From Torymus aiolomorphi (taxonomy: Eukaryota; Arthropoda; Insecta; Hymenoptera; Torymidae): a stretch of 64,000 bases of DNA. Every line of letters starts with the position of its first letter. The first letter of the stretch is position 1. This document shows positions 1 through 11,273 of this stretch, piece by piece. Location of the stretch: NCBI GenBank assembly GCA_036365515.1, contig CM070877.1, positions 85,860,022 through 85,924,021 on the forward strand. Reading direction: 5' to 3'. A program made the position numbers and the translations under genes. A model generated the notes under the pieces. It did not search any database, was not told the DNA's origin, and saw only the letters and a list, made by a program, of their open reading frames with translations.

Positions 1-114
1 GTTGAGAGTGATTTGAAATAAAAGAAATCTATTAACGATGTGATATTTAAAATTACTGTATGAATGAATGAAAAAATGAACATTTAATTATAATGTTGAA
101 AATTCAAGGAGGCG
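1..114 (+). mobile_element. 3' internal end of a plus-strand copia-type element with polypurine tract
   Basis: AT-rich non-coding sequence ending in a purine-rich run at about 104-114 that directly precedes an LTR starting TGTTGG at 115. A polypurine tract next to an LTR is where plus-strand DNA synthesis is primed in LTR retrotransposons, so this is read as the last internal bases of a plus-strand element whose body lies left of the window. No coding part of it is visible. Confidence 0.6.
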
Positions 115-466
115 TGTTGGAATATGTGAATGTTTCAACATGCAGCGCGCTGTACGCGAGGATAGGTACAATGGTATGCGCGTCTGCCAAGCGACGGCGG
201 ACGAAATACACACATGAGTGTCTACCCATTCCAGTATGTCTGTATGAGAGTTGCGTGAGACGCGAGAGCATTGTAGCGCACTTAGAATGCTTATTAATAT
301 AGAGTAAGCTCTATCGCTATTCAACTGGGATGTAAGTCGGACGTGCCGACTGGCGTTTTTGCCACCTCAATAAACTATATTTATCTCTCTCTATTAAATA
401 ACGGTTTCTTACGTTTCTTACTTTACCACAAACCTCAACACTATTAATTATCCACAAACCTCAACA
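115..466 (+). repeat. 3' LTR of a plus-strand copia-type element
   Basis: Starts TGTTGG just after a polypurine tract and ends CAACA. A TATA-like stretch lies near 294-302 and an AATAAA signal near 369, both in plus orientation. The last 15 bases occur twice, ending at 440 and at 466 and separated by an 11-base AT-rich filler, so the end is either 440 with a duplicated terminus or 466. The next base continues in the RNase H region of the minus-strand copia element, which suggests this element inserted there. Confidence 0.65.
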
Positions 467-3186
467 GACTACATTTCCAAAAACTCTAATTATATAGCCT
501 GATGTAGATTTTCTATCAGTACTAATACCTGCCCAATCTGCATCTACATAGCAGTCAATTAAATCACAATTCATAATTTAAATCATTACAAAATAATTCT
601 TTTGTCGCATATAAATATTTTAATATTCGCAATGCATATTTCCAATGTGTTTCAGTATAACAATTTTGAAATCTACTTAAGTAATTTACACTATAGCTAA
701 TATCTGGTCGCGTACCAGAACTTATGTACAATAATGCGCCAATTAAATTTCTATACTTTAAATTTGGTTCACATTTATCGGATTTTTCAATTTTCAAACT
801 AGTTTCTATAGGAGTACTATATAATCTGCTATCTTTTATTTGATATTTACCGGCTAATGAATCAATATATTTTTCTTGACTAAGTGTCATTTTACAATCT
901 TTATAATTATAATCAACATTAATTCCTAAATATTCCTTTATTTTACCTAAGTCTTTCGTTTTAAATTTATCGGATAACAATTTCTTAATTTTGTGAATAT
1001 ACTTTTGATTTCTTCCACATATTAATAAGTCATCTACGTATATTAGAAGATATATAATATTTTCTCCTTCTCCGTAAATATACAAACATAATCTACATTG
1101 CTTTTTATGAAGCCTATTTTTGTTAAGTATTCATCCAAACACTCATACCAGTCTCTAGGACTTTCTCTCAATCCATACAAAGCTTTATATAATTTTAACA
1201 CTCTTTTCGTGCCATCTTCATAACCTTTAGATTGATTAACATATACCACTGTAGTCACTTTGCCATTTAGAAATGCAGTTTCAACATCCATTTGCTCCAT
1301 TATTAAACTATTTTGACAACAGTATGAAAGAAGTATTTTTAATGTTTGACTCTTAGCTACTGGAGCGTATATGTCATCAATTACATCAGTTTGCTGAAAG
1401 CCTCTTACAACTAGTCTAGCCTTATATCTATTATTTGATTTCTTAGCGTAAACTCATTTTACATCTAGTACTTTTTTTCTTTCTTTTTTATTAACTAACG
1501 AACAAGTTTTATTTTTATTAATACAGTCAATTTCTTTATCCATGGCTTCTTGCCAATTTTTACTATCTTTGCTATTCATCGCCTCCTCAAATGTACAAGG
1601 AGTATCTACTCTACTATAATTTTCAAAGATATTATACGTTTCTGGTTCCGGACATCTTACAGTACTTTTTCTTTCACGTTCGGATCTACGTGGGATTCTC
1701 AACCCCTGATCTTTATTGTGTCCATCTTTTATTTTATCATTTGGTTTTTCAGACTCATCTGCGCTTTCAAAGACATTATCATCCGGATTATCGTCATTAT
1801 CATTATTTCTTCTTCTACTTTCCCCGAAGGTAGGAGTAGAAGGAAGAGTATAATCAGTCTCGTTTTCGTCGAGATCTAGACCGATACATTTTACATCGTC
1901 TTCAACTATATCTACATGTCTCGCGACTACTAATTTTCTATCTAAAATAACTATATATCCTACTTCACTATATCCAAGTAAAATTCCCATATTGGATTTT
2001 GTATCCCATTTCGAAAATCTTTTTTGTTCTGGATTTCTTACAAAAACTTTACTCCCATATAACCTTAAATTTTTAACATTTGGTCTTTTATTAAAGAAGA
2101 TTTCATAAGGTATTTTCTTTTCAATTGTATTTGTCAAAGTTCTAGTTTTTAAATATGCAGCCGCGCAAACTATTTCTGGCCAATAACATTTATGTACTTT
2201 TGCTTCGGCTAATAAGTAACGCGCCATATCCATAATTGATCTATTAAACCGTTCGGCTGTTCCGTTTAATTCATGAACATATGCTGGACAATTGTTTATA
2301 ACAATACCTTTTCCTTTAACGTATTTATAAAACTGATTGTTTAAATATTCTTTACCGTTATCACATCTCAAGAATTTAATTCACTTTCCCGTTAAATTTT
2401 CACTTTCATTAACGAAATTAATAAAACAGTCAAGAACTTCATCTTTAGATTTTATGAAGTAAATTCTAGCTATTTTACTATAATCGTCGATAAAAGATAC
2501 AAAATATTTTTCCTCATTAAATCCTGTAGTTTTAAATGGACCGCAAACATCCGTATGAACTATTTCTAAAATCTCCTTTGCTTTATTTCTATTATTTTCG
2601 AATGGTAAGTTATACATTTTGTTCTCAATACAAATTTTACATTTCATAAATTCGGTTTCAAGTTCACTCGGAATACCGTTAAGCAACTGTTGTTTACATA
2701 TCGTATTCAAATAACCAAAGTTTACGTGCCCTAGCATTCTATGCCACCTTTCCTTTTGACTCGTATTATTATTCCGCTAGGCACTATTTACGAAATTTAT
2801 ATTCCTTGTCAATTTACTTTTCATCTTATATGTATCATTAAATTTAAATGCTATTGCAGTTAATTTATTATCACTATCTATAACTTTTGCAACTTCTCCT
2901 TTCAAAATTACCGTATTCTTATTATTCGTTAATTTTCCAACACTTATTAAATTAGCATTCATTTCCTTAGCAAAATAAACATTATTAATATTAACTTTAT
3001 TTTGCTTCCCGAAGGTGACAAAATAAAGAGATACAGTTCCTATCTTTGTTGCTTTTATGACTCTATTATCGCCGAGATAAATATTTATCGGTTCTTTTAA
3101 ACTAATACATTTTTCAAAAAATGCTTCATTATTAATAATGTGGTCTGAACACTCACTGTCGAGAAGTCACTCTACTACATAATTAT
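467..3186 (-). pseudogene. copia pol: protease, integrase, reverse transcriptase, partial RNase H
   Basis: Reading leftwards: the protease motif near 3160-3170 reads DSECSDH, with Glu where the family has Gly after D-S; then a GAG-pre-integrase segment (WHRMLGH, about 2737); integrase with the zinc-binding cysteines (CKIC near 2630) and all three acidic catalytic positions visible (HTDVCGP, RCDNGKEY, GTAERF); and reverse transcriptase with an intact YVDD near 1035 (LLIYVDDLLICG). RNase H is recognisable by DADWAG and KSTSGY and is cut at about 467. In-frame stops occur before the protease (about 3175), at about 2775, at 2379-2381 and at about 1452. A frameshift lies near 1080 inside reverse transcriptase. 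The core catalytic residues of integrase and reverse transcriptase are kept but the protease and reading frame are lost. Confidence 0.85.
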
Positions 3187-4037
3187 CATTACATAACCTG
3201 TTTGTTTCGTCTCTCTGCGCCGCGTGTGCTGTCGTAGCTACCCATGCGTTGGCTCCTTCGCTGATTTGTCGGCTCGTGCTGGCTTGTTGGCTGCGCTGAC
3301 CTCTGCCGCCTCTGCGTCCTCTGCCGTAGCTGCCTTGGCCGCTTCCTCCGCGTCCTCTGCCTCGTGTTGATCCTTGCCATGATTCGCCGCTGCGTCCCGT
3401 TTGGCTTTCATTCTTGCATTCTCTTGCAAAATGTCCGGGCTTACCGCATTTGTAATGCGTTTGAATTTCTTTCTGCTCTGTCCTTTTTGTTTTTCATTTT
3501 CGCCAATTTTATCTTGTTTCTGATGTAATCTGCTGTTTGCTCTTCTTCCTTTAGAGTGTCTATTAAATCACCTATGTAACTCAATGACTCCGGTAATGTA
3601 TTTAGAATGTAATTCAATTTCTCTTTTTCACCAACTTTTGCACCCGCGCTTTTCAAATCATTAACTAGCTTTTCAAACTCGTTGAAAAATGATTCTGTAT
3701 CACTATACTTTTCAAGTCTTATTCTATCTAATTTGTTTCTGCAAACAATTTGTAATGCCGTTGACTCCTTCAAATACATCTGATTAAACTTCCTTATTAT
3801 TGCGTATGCTGAGCTTTCTTGACACACATACTCCAATTGTTTATCTGATATAGAGCTGTATATATAATTTATTGCTTTTAGATCTTGTTCGTCCCAATCT
3901 TCATTATCATTTGCAGTTTTTGCCCTCTTTATCACTACATCACCTTTTTTAAATTTCAAAAACATTTCGATTCTCTTTTTCCACATACTATAATTTCCGC
4001 CATCGAATACTGGTATTGTTATATCTTTTCTTTCCAT
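3187..4037 (-). pseudogene. copia gag with zinc knuckle
   Basis: The 198-codon frame from 4037 to 3441 begins MERKDITIPVFDGGNYSMWK, the typical N-terminus of copia-type Gag (DUF4219/UBN2 family), which forms the particle shell. It breaks by a one-base shift at about 3435-3440, exactly where the nucleic-acid-binding zinc knuckle starts in another frame (CGKPGHFAREC, about 3400-3432). An arginine/glycine-rich tail follows (about 3240-3390). The ATG at 4037 is chosen because the conserved start of the family lies directly after it. Confidence 0.8.
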
Positions 4038-4260
4038 TTCGTCTTCTTGATTATTCTCGAATGTTTCTTCTTGTTCAGAGTCTTTCTCTTCTTTGACCTT
4101 CGATGTTGTGGCTTGTTTGTTTAACTCGAGCGTTCCTTCGTGCTCGGAGTTTTTCTCTTCCTTGGTGTTCGCCGTCTTGATATAAGTTTATAAGCTGCCC
4201 CCACTACTCGCCGAGGCTTGTGTTGGGTCAGAGTCTTTTTTTAACACTTACCAACCACGC

Positions 4261-4272
4261 GCTCTGCTACCA
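4261..4272 (-). promoter_or_regulatory. primer-binding site for initiator tRNA-Met
   Basis: On the minus strand this reads TGGTAGCAGAGC, directly after the LTR. It matches the complement of the 3' end of animal initiator methionine tRNA including CCA, the usual reverse-transcription primer of copia elements. Confidence 0.8.
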
Positions 4273-4558
4273 TATTGAATAAATTGAGCCGTGGTTGTAA
4301 AAAAAGGAATAGTTTATTTAAGATGAATAAGTATATACAAGTATGATGTAGCGAGTCTCATGCTCGCGGCGCGAGGTGCTTGTCGCTTGGAGTCCAACGG
4401 TCGAGAGAGAGTTTTGCGCAAGTCAGCCGCTGCTGCTCGCGCACCGATCACGTGATGCGCACTGGAGGGGAGCACACGTACACTTACTTGTGTGAGTGCG
4501 CGTATACAATTCATACGCGACCTTTCCTCTTATATTACGCAATATAGAATGTACAATA
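4273..4558 (-). repeat. 5' LTR of the minus-strand copia element
   Basis: About 286 bp directly upstream of the primer-binding site. On the minus strand it begins TATTG and ends CAATA, a perfect 5-base inverted terminus but TA...TA rather than TG...CA. An AATAAA lies near its 3' end. Its right limit is inferred from this inverted terminus because the partner LTR is missing. Confidence 0.55.
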
Positions 4559-5280
4559 TTTAATACCTATAAACATTGATAATAAATTTATGCAAAAATT
4601 TAGATTTCTACATTTATGGAAATAGTCCACCTGTAAAATGCAAACCGTCGGGCCCGCCAAGTATGTATGGGAGGACCACCCCTGCTATAGAGCAGCTCTA
4701 GACTTCTCTTGTCTCCCCAAGATGCTTAATGCTATACTATAGAAAGTTCAAAATTGAGAAAGAATAAGAGAAAATAGGGATGGTAACTATGTACCATCGT
4801 TTCGTAAAGGGTCTGCAACATGTTTACAAGAAAAAAGTTTTATGGAGATAGATTGTACTCGCACGACGACGAAAAATCATGTTCGTACGACGGGTGTACG
4901 ATTTTACATTCTTATGTGATAAATAATCCCTGCAGCCAACGTTGCTATAGCGCTCGAGTTCATTATCACAAAGTGGACGTAAAATGTAATTTTACACCCC
5001 AGGTACGAAATACTATACTTGACTACAATAAATTGATTTCAGTACCTTCTTGTGTTTAATTTGTATAGAAGAATGAACAAATTTGAATACATTACTGAGA
5101 ACAGTCATTATACAGTTATTTTGCAGAGTTGTTTGCATTACTTGATTATCGATAATTGATATCACAACTTTCGGTTGTTTAATTTGCAGCTGTGAACAAT
5201 GTGAATGTACTTAAATATAATTTGCTGAGCATATATTGGCTCGAAGAAGTAAAAGACTTTTTCGCTAGTATTTATTTGAT
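4559..5280. other. stretch without recognised gene
   Basis: AT-rich sequence with a short GC-rich patch near 4645-4690. A 79-codon open frame at 4820-5059 has no recognisable motif and ordinary length for chance. Nothing else is supported here. Confidence 0.5.
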
Positions 5281-5375
5281 TTTTTTACAAAATCGTAAAG
5301 ATTATTCTTTTATAAATTATAGAGAAAAAACTCATACTTTCCTTATTTTATACTTTCGTAGAAAGTTTTATTAAC
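5281..5375 (+). repeat. direct repeat flanking element A (left copy)
   Basis: About 80 bases here recur in the same orientation at about 9085-9170, right of element A. The core of about 29 identical bases runs from CCTTATTTTATACTTTCGTA onward. The repeat lies outside the terminal inverted repeats, so it belongs to the flanking DNA. Confidence 0.7.
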
Positions 5376-5414
5376 AATACTATTTGCTTTACTGATTATT
5401 TTAAAAAAATATAT

Positions 5415-6010
5415 GGCCGAATCCATCTCAAATCAGGTGGTCCGCGTATGCCTATGTGACCGATCATTTTGGAATGAAACTATTCATGTTCTTCTCCAAA
5501 AATGATTTGACACGAATTTTTTTATTTTTTTTTTTATCAAAATTTCATGCGTTCAGCGATACCGAAAAATTCCGAGAAAATTCTTACTTAGAAAAAAAAA
5601 TTTTCAATGTAATTTTCAAACGGCTACTGTTTCACCAGTTTTTTATGCTTTTAAGCGTGTAACAGATAATTTTACTCAGTTTTGAGCCATCTTTCACGTT
5701 CTCTATGTTATTTAAAAAAAAAAAATAAAAAATGCACGAGTTATGCACTTTTTACTGAAAAATGCACTTTTTAGAAAAATGCATTTTTCTCGAAAACCCC
5801 AATTTTTTTTTGCACAATTTTCTTATGTCGTGATAGAGGACCTAAATACATATCTAGATGTATTTGTGAGATTCAGAACATTTGCGCTGGGATAGCGATC
5901 ACTAATGAGATAACACAGAAACAAATTTTTCACGCTTAACGCTTATATATAGCCAATGTTATTATAGTCAATATAGAGATGTTTATCTTTGTGCGTACAT
6001 ATACATGTAC
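5415..6010 (+). repeat. left terminal inverted repeat of element A
   Basis: About 595 bp matching the reverse complement of about 8360-8955 nearly base for base, including the segment repeating the motif ATGCACTTTTT (about 5732-5790) and the inner ATATATAGCCAATG region. Similarity fades near 6010. Confidence 0.85.
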
Positions 6011-6145
6011 GTGCGCCTACTTGTATGAGTTTATGTACTAGTACATTTGTCCGCTAGATGGATATGGTTTGACTTAACATTTACAAAGAAAAGTTCGGTT
6101 TCTGCTATATATCACACATCTCGTCTTATTTAAAACCATCATCTT

Positions 6146-8284
6146 TTGGAAAATTATTACATATTTACACTTTACCAACTCAACTACGATGTCTCAATAT
6201 TACTCAACGGAGAGAATCAAATGTACAGACTTTTACACAATCACAAAAAAATTTGTTACAAATCTAGTTCCGTACGTTTCAAACAACTTGAGGATCTTGT
6301 TCATCCATTGAAGCACCTCTATCCTAATTTACCTTTGACACCATCTACATATCTGTGTCAACATTGTTACAATTGTGCTTTAAAATTGGTGAGTAGCACT
6401 GACAATGAATTTATAACGGATAATGAAGTTACCGACAACGTAGTTGATAGAGATGAAGATTTTTTACCAAGTACTCCAGAACGCATCAAAGAATTTAATA
6501 ATGAAATAAGTACATCTTTCTTAGGTTCTGTATCGCCCCTTAAGAGAAAAAATCTTATACGTGAAAAATCACTTGAAAATTACGTAAAAAAGAAGAAAAA
6601 AAATATACTTTCAACATTGTCTAATACCCTTGATGTGAAGTTGAACAATGTTTATGACGTTTCTATAACAGCAAACGAATCAACTGTATGCCATTGTACA
6701 GAATGGATACAAAATCTTGGTTTAGCCTTGCAAAAGTATTCTACGGTATCAGAAAAAATAAAAATTCTGACTTTGCTACCCTCATCCTTAATGAAAAATG
6801 AAATTTCATCCTTACTTCCAGACATAACAATGTACATGATAGAAAGAGCGAAAAATCTTGCACAAGAAAAGGGAGTTTATTCCGAACCAGAAGCATACAC
6901 AGGCAATCCAATTGATGAAAGGACCGAAAAAATTGTTATGGAATATTATATAAATGACGATTTTAATTGTTCAAGACAGAGTCCTAATAAGAGTGACGTC
7001 ATTATCGTTAAAATAAATTATAAGAAAGAGAAAAAAGTTAAACGTTTTCTTACTCGAAGTCTGAAAGCAACGTATAAAGCATTTAAAAATGATTATCCCG
7101 AATTGAGAATTGGTAAATCGAAGTTTTATAGTATGCGACCAAAAAATGTCTTACTTTCCCCCATTAAAGAAGTTTGTCTCTGTATCTATTGCGCAAATTA
7201 TGATTTATTTCTTACGAGCTTAATTAATTTCAGAGGGAGTAACGGTACCGAGTTGGATGAAATTCGGTCACAAATAATAAACGCAACAATGTGTTCTGAG
7301 CCATCTGATTTATGCTATTTACAAGAATATAAAATTTGTCCAGGCAGTAACGGAATTACTATTCATGTTTTAAAACTCCAAGATATAGAAGGCACAGAAG
7401 AAATTACATATGCTTTGTGGGATAATGGAAACTTGAAAAAAACACTGTCAATTTCTGTTTTTAAAGATGAACTTTCGGTTTGGACCATGAAGGTTAGTAC
7501 TCACATGTATGTAAAAAATATACAACGCTTAGCTATAAAAGCAGAAAGAGAAAATGCTAAAAAGATCCACATCATTTAGTTCTTCAAATAGACTTCGCTG
7601 AAAACTGGGCTGTGATTCATAATAAAGCTGTTCAAGGAAACCATTGGGTTAATGAACAAATTTCTATTTTCACAGCAGTGTCTTAACAAGGGGATTCAAC
7701 ACAAAGTTTCTCAGTCATAAGTGATGACCGAGAACATGATTCAGCGTACGCTTTCCTAGCAGTACAAAAAATTATAAAATTCTTGAAAGAAAATTGTTGT
7801 GATTCAATTAAAAAAAATTACCATCGTATCCGACGGCGCCACTAGTCACTTTAAAAATCGCTTTCAATTAGATGAATTAAAACGAGCACCGTATGATATA
7901 AAATGGTTGTTCTCTGCTGCTGGGCACGGCAAAGGAGCTGTAGATGGTGTGGGTGGATTTACAAAGCATTATGCTACTTCGCATAATCTTCGAGAGCCCC
8001 TTGAAGAAGCTGTTTAAAACGCAAATGATTTTGCAAAACATGTTCAAAAATATACTGATGCTATTAAAATAATACATTTACGAGATGTTGAAATAGAACA
8101 ATTCAGAAAAGAAAAAAATATTGATTGGCTTACAACTCCAAAGTATCCTGGAATTCAAAAAACTCATATATGGGTTAAAAAAACACGTGATGATAAAGTA
8201 CATTGTTTGACAGCAAAGACCGCTGATCGTCCGCTTACTGAATTAAGAACAATGAAGCAGAAAAACAAAGGTACTAAAATATAG
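6146..8284 (+). pseudogene. element A transposase-like gene, disrupted
   Basis: A 477-codon frame (6146-7579) continues in other frames to 8284. Motifs in order: two CxxC-like pairs near residues 112-118 (LCQHCYNC); ILTLLP followed by YMIERAKNL (residues about 210-240); FYSMRP and CLCIYC (about 330-355); then beyond the first frame DFAENW, ISDDREHD, SDGATSHFKN and HGKGAVDGVGG. The same motif series occurs in the gene of element B, so this is a transposase candidate in which DFAEN, SDGA and the HGK..DG block may supply the acidic residues. Breaks: a one-base shift near 7566, a TAA at about 7684, a frameshift in an A-run near 7808 and a TAA at about 8015. The start is the first ATG of the long frame. 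The gene lacks obvious introns, unlike its relative. Confidence 0.65.
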
Positions 8285-8359
8285 GTATAAAAATAAAAAA
8301 AAGGTATAAAAATAAAAAATCTAAAAGACGCAAATAAAAAATAAATACATACTTATGTG

Positions 8360-8955
8360 TACCTGTATATTACATACGCACAAAGATAAATACCTTTATA
8401 TTGACTCTAATATCATTGACTATATATAAGCGTTAAGCGTGAAAAATTTGTTTCTGTGTTATTTCATTAGTGATCACTATTCCAGAGCAAATGTTCTGAA
8501 TCTCACAACTACATCTAGATAGGTATTTAGGTCCTCTATCACGATATACGAAAATTGTGCAAAAAAAATTGGGGTTTTTGAGAAAAATGCATTTTTCAGT
8601 AAAAAGTGCATTTTTCAGTAAAAAGTGCATAACTCGTGCATTTTTTATTTTTTTTTAAATAACATAGAGAACGTGAAAGAGGGCTCAAAACTGAGTAAAA
8701 TTATCTGTTACACGCTTAAAAGCATAAAAAACTGGTGAAACAGTAGCCGTTTGAAAATTACATTGAAAATTTTTTTTCTAAGTAAGAATTTTCTCGGAAT
8801 TTTTCGGTATCGCTGAACGCATGAAATTTTGATAAAACAAAAAAATAAAAAAATACGTGTCAAATAATTTTTGGAGAAGAACATGAATAGTTTCATTCCA
8901 AAATGATCGGTGACATAGGCATACGCGGACCACCTGATTTGAGATGGATTCGGCA
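8360..8955 (-). repeat. right terminal inverted repeat of element A
   Basis: Inverse copy of 5415-6010. It ends TTCGGCA before the ATAT flank at 8956-8959. Small indels relative to the left arm show moderate age. Confidence 0.85.
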
Positions 8956-8959
8956 ATAT

Positions 8960-9486
8960 AGGTTCTCATTAAAGTTCTTGGTACAGAGCTTGACATATGT
9001 TGAGAAAGAGGGAGGGAAAGGGAGGGGAGAGAGTGAGAGAGAGAGCGAGAGGAGGGTGGGAGAAAGGGAGGAGAGTTGTAAAGTCATATGAAAATGATTC
9101 TTTTAATTCTTATAGACTCCAGGAAAATCTTATACTTGCCTTATTTTATACTTTCGTAGAAAGTTTTCTAATTTCTACTTTAAATTAATTTTAGATAAAT
9201 GATATATCAAATATATTTTCGAGAAAAAGATGTTAAGGCTTTCTTTTTAAAAAAAACATTTTCCATAGACTCTGTAGATCTTTCAAAATAATAATTGTTA
9301 AAAAAATCATTTGTCTTCATAAAACCTTTTTGGAAAGATTTTTATAGTTTGAAAAAGTTAAGTTGACTGTTAGATAATGAATTAATAATAATTACATTGT
9401 GTAAGTATAATTGCCTCAGTTTTACTTTTGTAAAAAATTCTTTTAGAGAGCTGATTTCACAACTTTTTAAGAGTAAAAGTACTTGA
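8960..9486. other. non-coding stretch with a GA-rich microsatellite and flanking repeat
   Basis: Contains a purine-only run of AG/GGGA units at about 9002-9074 and the right copy of the flanking direct repeat at about 9085-9170. The rest is AT-rich with no gene seen. Confidence 0.6.
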
Positions 9487-9848
9487 AGGGCTAAGATGTA
9501 TCTAAAAAACATAATCCCCAAGTGATTTCGATGTATTTTTTCCTCAGCTTTCCGATGGTGCTATTAGTTTCTCAAAATTTTTCAATTCTAATTATTTCTT
9601 GAATAATATCTCTCGAATCAAAAACCCCTATGTAGAAAAAGGCTATATCCATGTAAAATTTCCTCCTCTTTCGATCTAGCAGGTAAAAAAAAATATTAAA
9701 AATATAGTTTTTGAGATATAACACGTTTTATGTTTTTTTGAGGTTAGAATTGAAAATTTTTGAGAAACTAATAGCATCATCGGAAAGCTGAGGAAAAAAT
9801 ACATCGAAATCACTTGGGGATTATTTTTTTTAGATACATCTTAGCCCT
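9487..9848. mobile_element. palindromic MITE-like element
   Basis: About 362 bp whose outer roughly 115 bases on each side are inverted copies. The ends read GAAGGGCTAAGATG on the left and CATCTTAGCCCTTC on the right. No coding capacity. Target duplications are not clear. Confidence 0.7.
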
Positions 9849-10099
9849 TCGAACACAAGCTGAAAACAGCATGATTTCGTGCTCGCGCGCCGCGCCTGGA
9901 GAGCTGACGTGAAACGCCTCATATTCCTAATATATCTCGGACATATAATAAAAAATAAATGACATCAGAAAAGGCATTAGATCTTTTTAATAAATAATAA
10001 TGAAGGAACAAAAGTGCATTGCTGAACTGATCAGATACTTCTCGCTACAGTCGAATTCCCGTTTTTTATTAACTTGGTAAACTAGAGACATTTATTCAT
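9849..10099. other. short stretch without recognised gene
   Basis: AT-rich DNA between the MITE and the gypsy LTR. The last four bases, TCAT, differ by one from TCCT right of the 3' LTR and may be a decayed target duplication. Confidence 0.4.
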
Positions 10100-10606
10100 T
10101 GTAACGCGTGCGCGAGTTAGCTAATTACAGATTCTAATTACCGGCGCCGAGCAGGCGTGCGCACTGGGGACGCGAGCGTTCTGACAGGATTAGAACGGTC
10201 TCGCAACAAGTAATATGCCCGTCGCGTACCCGCGAAGCTGCTATGGCTTTATAGGAGTCACGGCAGCCATCTTCGTGTCTGCCGTCGCGCCGTAAACATC
10301 TCCTCCGTGTCTCTCGTAAGTTACCTCGTCCGCGCCGTCCTATCTTTTTAAAATTACCGCGAGTGTAGTGGAGGCGCCGAGAATGCGTGTACGGGTGAAA
10401 GAGAGACAGAGAGGAGCGCGCGCTTTTCACTAAGCGATCCAATTAGTTGGAAAGCGAAGTTCGCGTGCGCTCTTCGCGTTGTTTTCGGGATTCCAGGAGC
10501 AGATCCTCGGGCAAGTCATTTTAGCCTGACACCCGCGGCACCGTGTTCTAGGGCATCGCTGGCCTGTGGCTTGTTGGGATTTTTCCCTACTAGCCATCCC
10601 GTTACA
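10100..10606 (+). repeat. gypsy 5' LTR (507 bp)
   Basis: Starts TGTAACGCGTGCGCGAG and ends CCCGTTACA, with an inverted TGTAAC/GTTACA terminus. It matches both ends of the 988-bp 3' LTR but lacks about 500 internal bases after a GAGAGACAGAGA stretch near 10400, and holds a short extra segment near 10280. Confidence 0.9.
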
Positions 10607-10608
10607 AC

Positions 10609-10621
10609 TGGCGCCACAACG
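10609..10621 (+). promoter_or_regulatory. gypsy primer-binding site
   Basis: Two bases after the 5' LTR comes TGGCGCCACAACG, the TGGCGCC-type tRNA complement used to prime reverse transcription in many gypsy elements. The tRNA species was not determined; the first bases resemble lysine-tRNA sites. Confidence 0.7.
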
Positions 10622-11273
10622 TTTTGGGGGTGGAGAAGGACCGGCGGCGCGTACGTGATTCGCGGCGAAGCTTGGCGCGAAGAAGCTCAGCAGCGTAGCT
10701 GAGCGTAAGCTGGAAAGAAAGGCTCTTCGTGCCGCAGCTCGTAGGCGCGTGTGTGCGTGTGCGTGACACAGCTGTGCTGTTACGAGAGTGCGGTCGAGAG
10801 GTTAGGCGAGCGATAGCCAATAGCCCTCGACCTAGAGTGCCAGCGAGGAGAAATCTCGATCGCGAAATTTTTGTACGTTGGATAATTGTTTTTAACAATT
10901 AAAAAATTTTTTTAATAACAATTAAATTTTTTTTAACGACAAAAATTTTTTTTAAGCGATAATTAATTTTTTTTAATTAATTTTTTCTCGACTCAGAAAA
11001 TTTTTTTTTCTTTCTTTCTCTCGTCTTTCTGGTACGAGTTATTTCTTTTTGGATGAAAAATAAAATTTTTTTCTTTTCTCGTGCTGTTAGTAGAAAATCG
11101 AGAGAAAGTCGGCAAGCACTCTCGGAACAAAAATTTGACTGTGCGCTTGAGTAAAAACTCGAGCGCGAAAATCCCCTCGAACTTTGAAATTGTATTTTAT
11201 TTTTTTTTAGGTGAAAATTGTATCGATTTTTTTTGTGCTTTTCGTGATATTGTCCGTTTTGACACATATATAT
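10622..11273 (+). other. gypsy 5' leader, first part
   Basis: Non-coding leader with homopolymer-rich repeats of the form TTTAACGACAAAAATTTTTT (about 10880-11010). It ends at the ATAT where element B inserted; the leader resumes at 18188. Confidence 0.6.

Larger units (their letters stand above)
467..4558 (-). mobile_element. Ty1/copia retrotransposon, minus strand, 3' truncated
   Basis: In minus-strand order it has an LTR (4558-4273), a primer-binding site (4272-4261), gag, protease, integrase, reverse transcriptase and part of RNase H. That order, integrase before reverse transcriptase, defines the copia superfamily. The element stops inside RNase H at 467, where the LTR of another element begins; its own 3' LTR is absent from the window. 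Several stops and frameshifts make it non-autonomous. Confidence 0.9.
5415..8955 (+). mobile_element. long-TIR DNA transposon (element A)
   Basis: A 3.54-kb unit bounded by inverted repeats of about 600 bp and flanked by ATAT on each side (5411-5414 and 8956-8959). The termini read GGCCGAATCC on the left and TGCCGAATCC on the right when inverted, differing only at the first base. Inside lies a decayed gene with an RNase H-fold-like transposase pattern shared with element B at 11274-18187. A 4-bp duplication and long repeats would suit a Sola-like superfamily, but that assignment is a guess. Confidence 0.8.

Noticed and set aside
4820..5059. 79-codon open frame
   Set aside because: No motif, no splice context and a length expected by chance.
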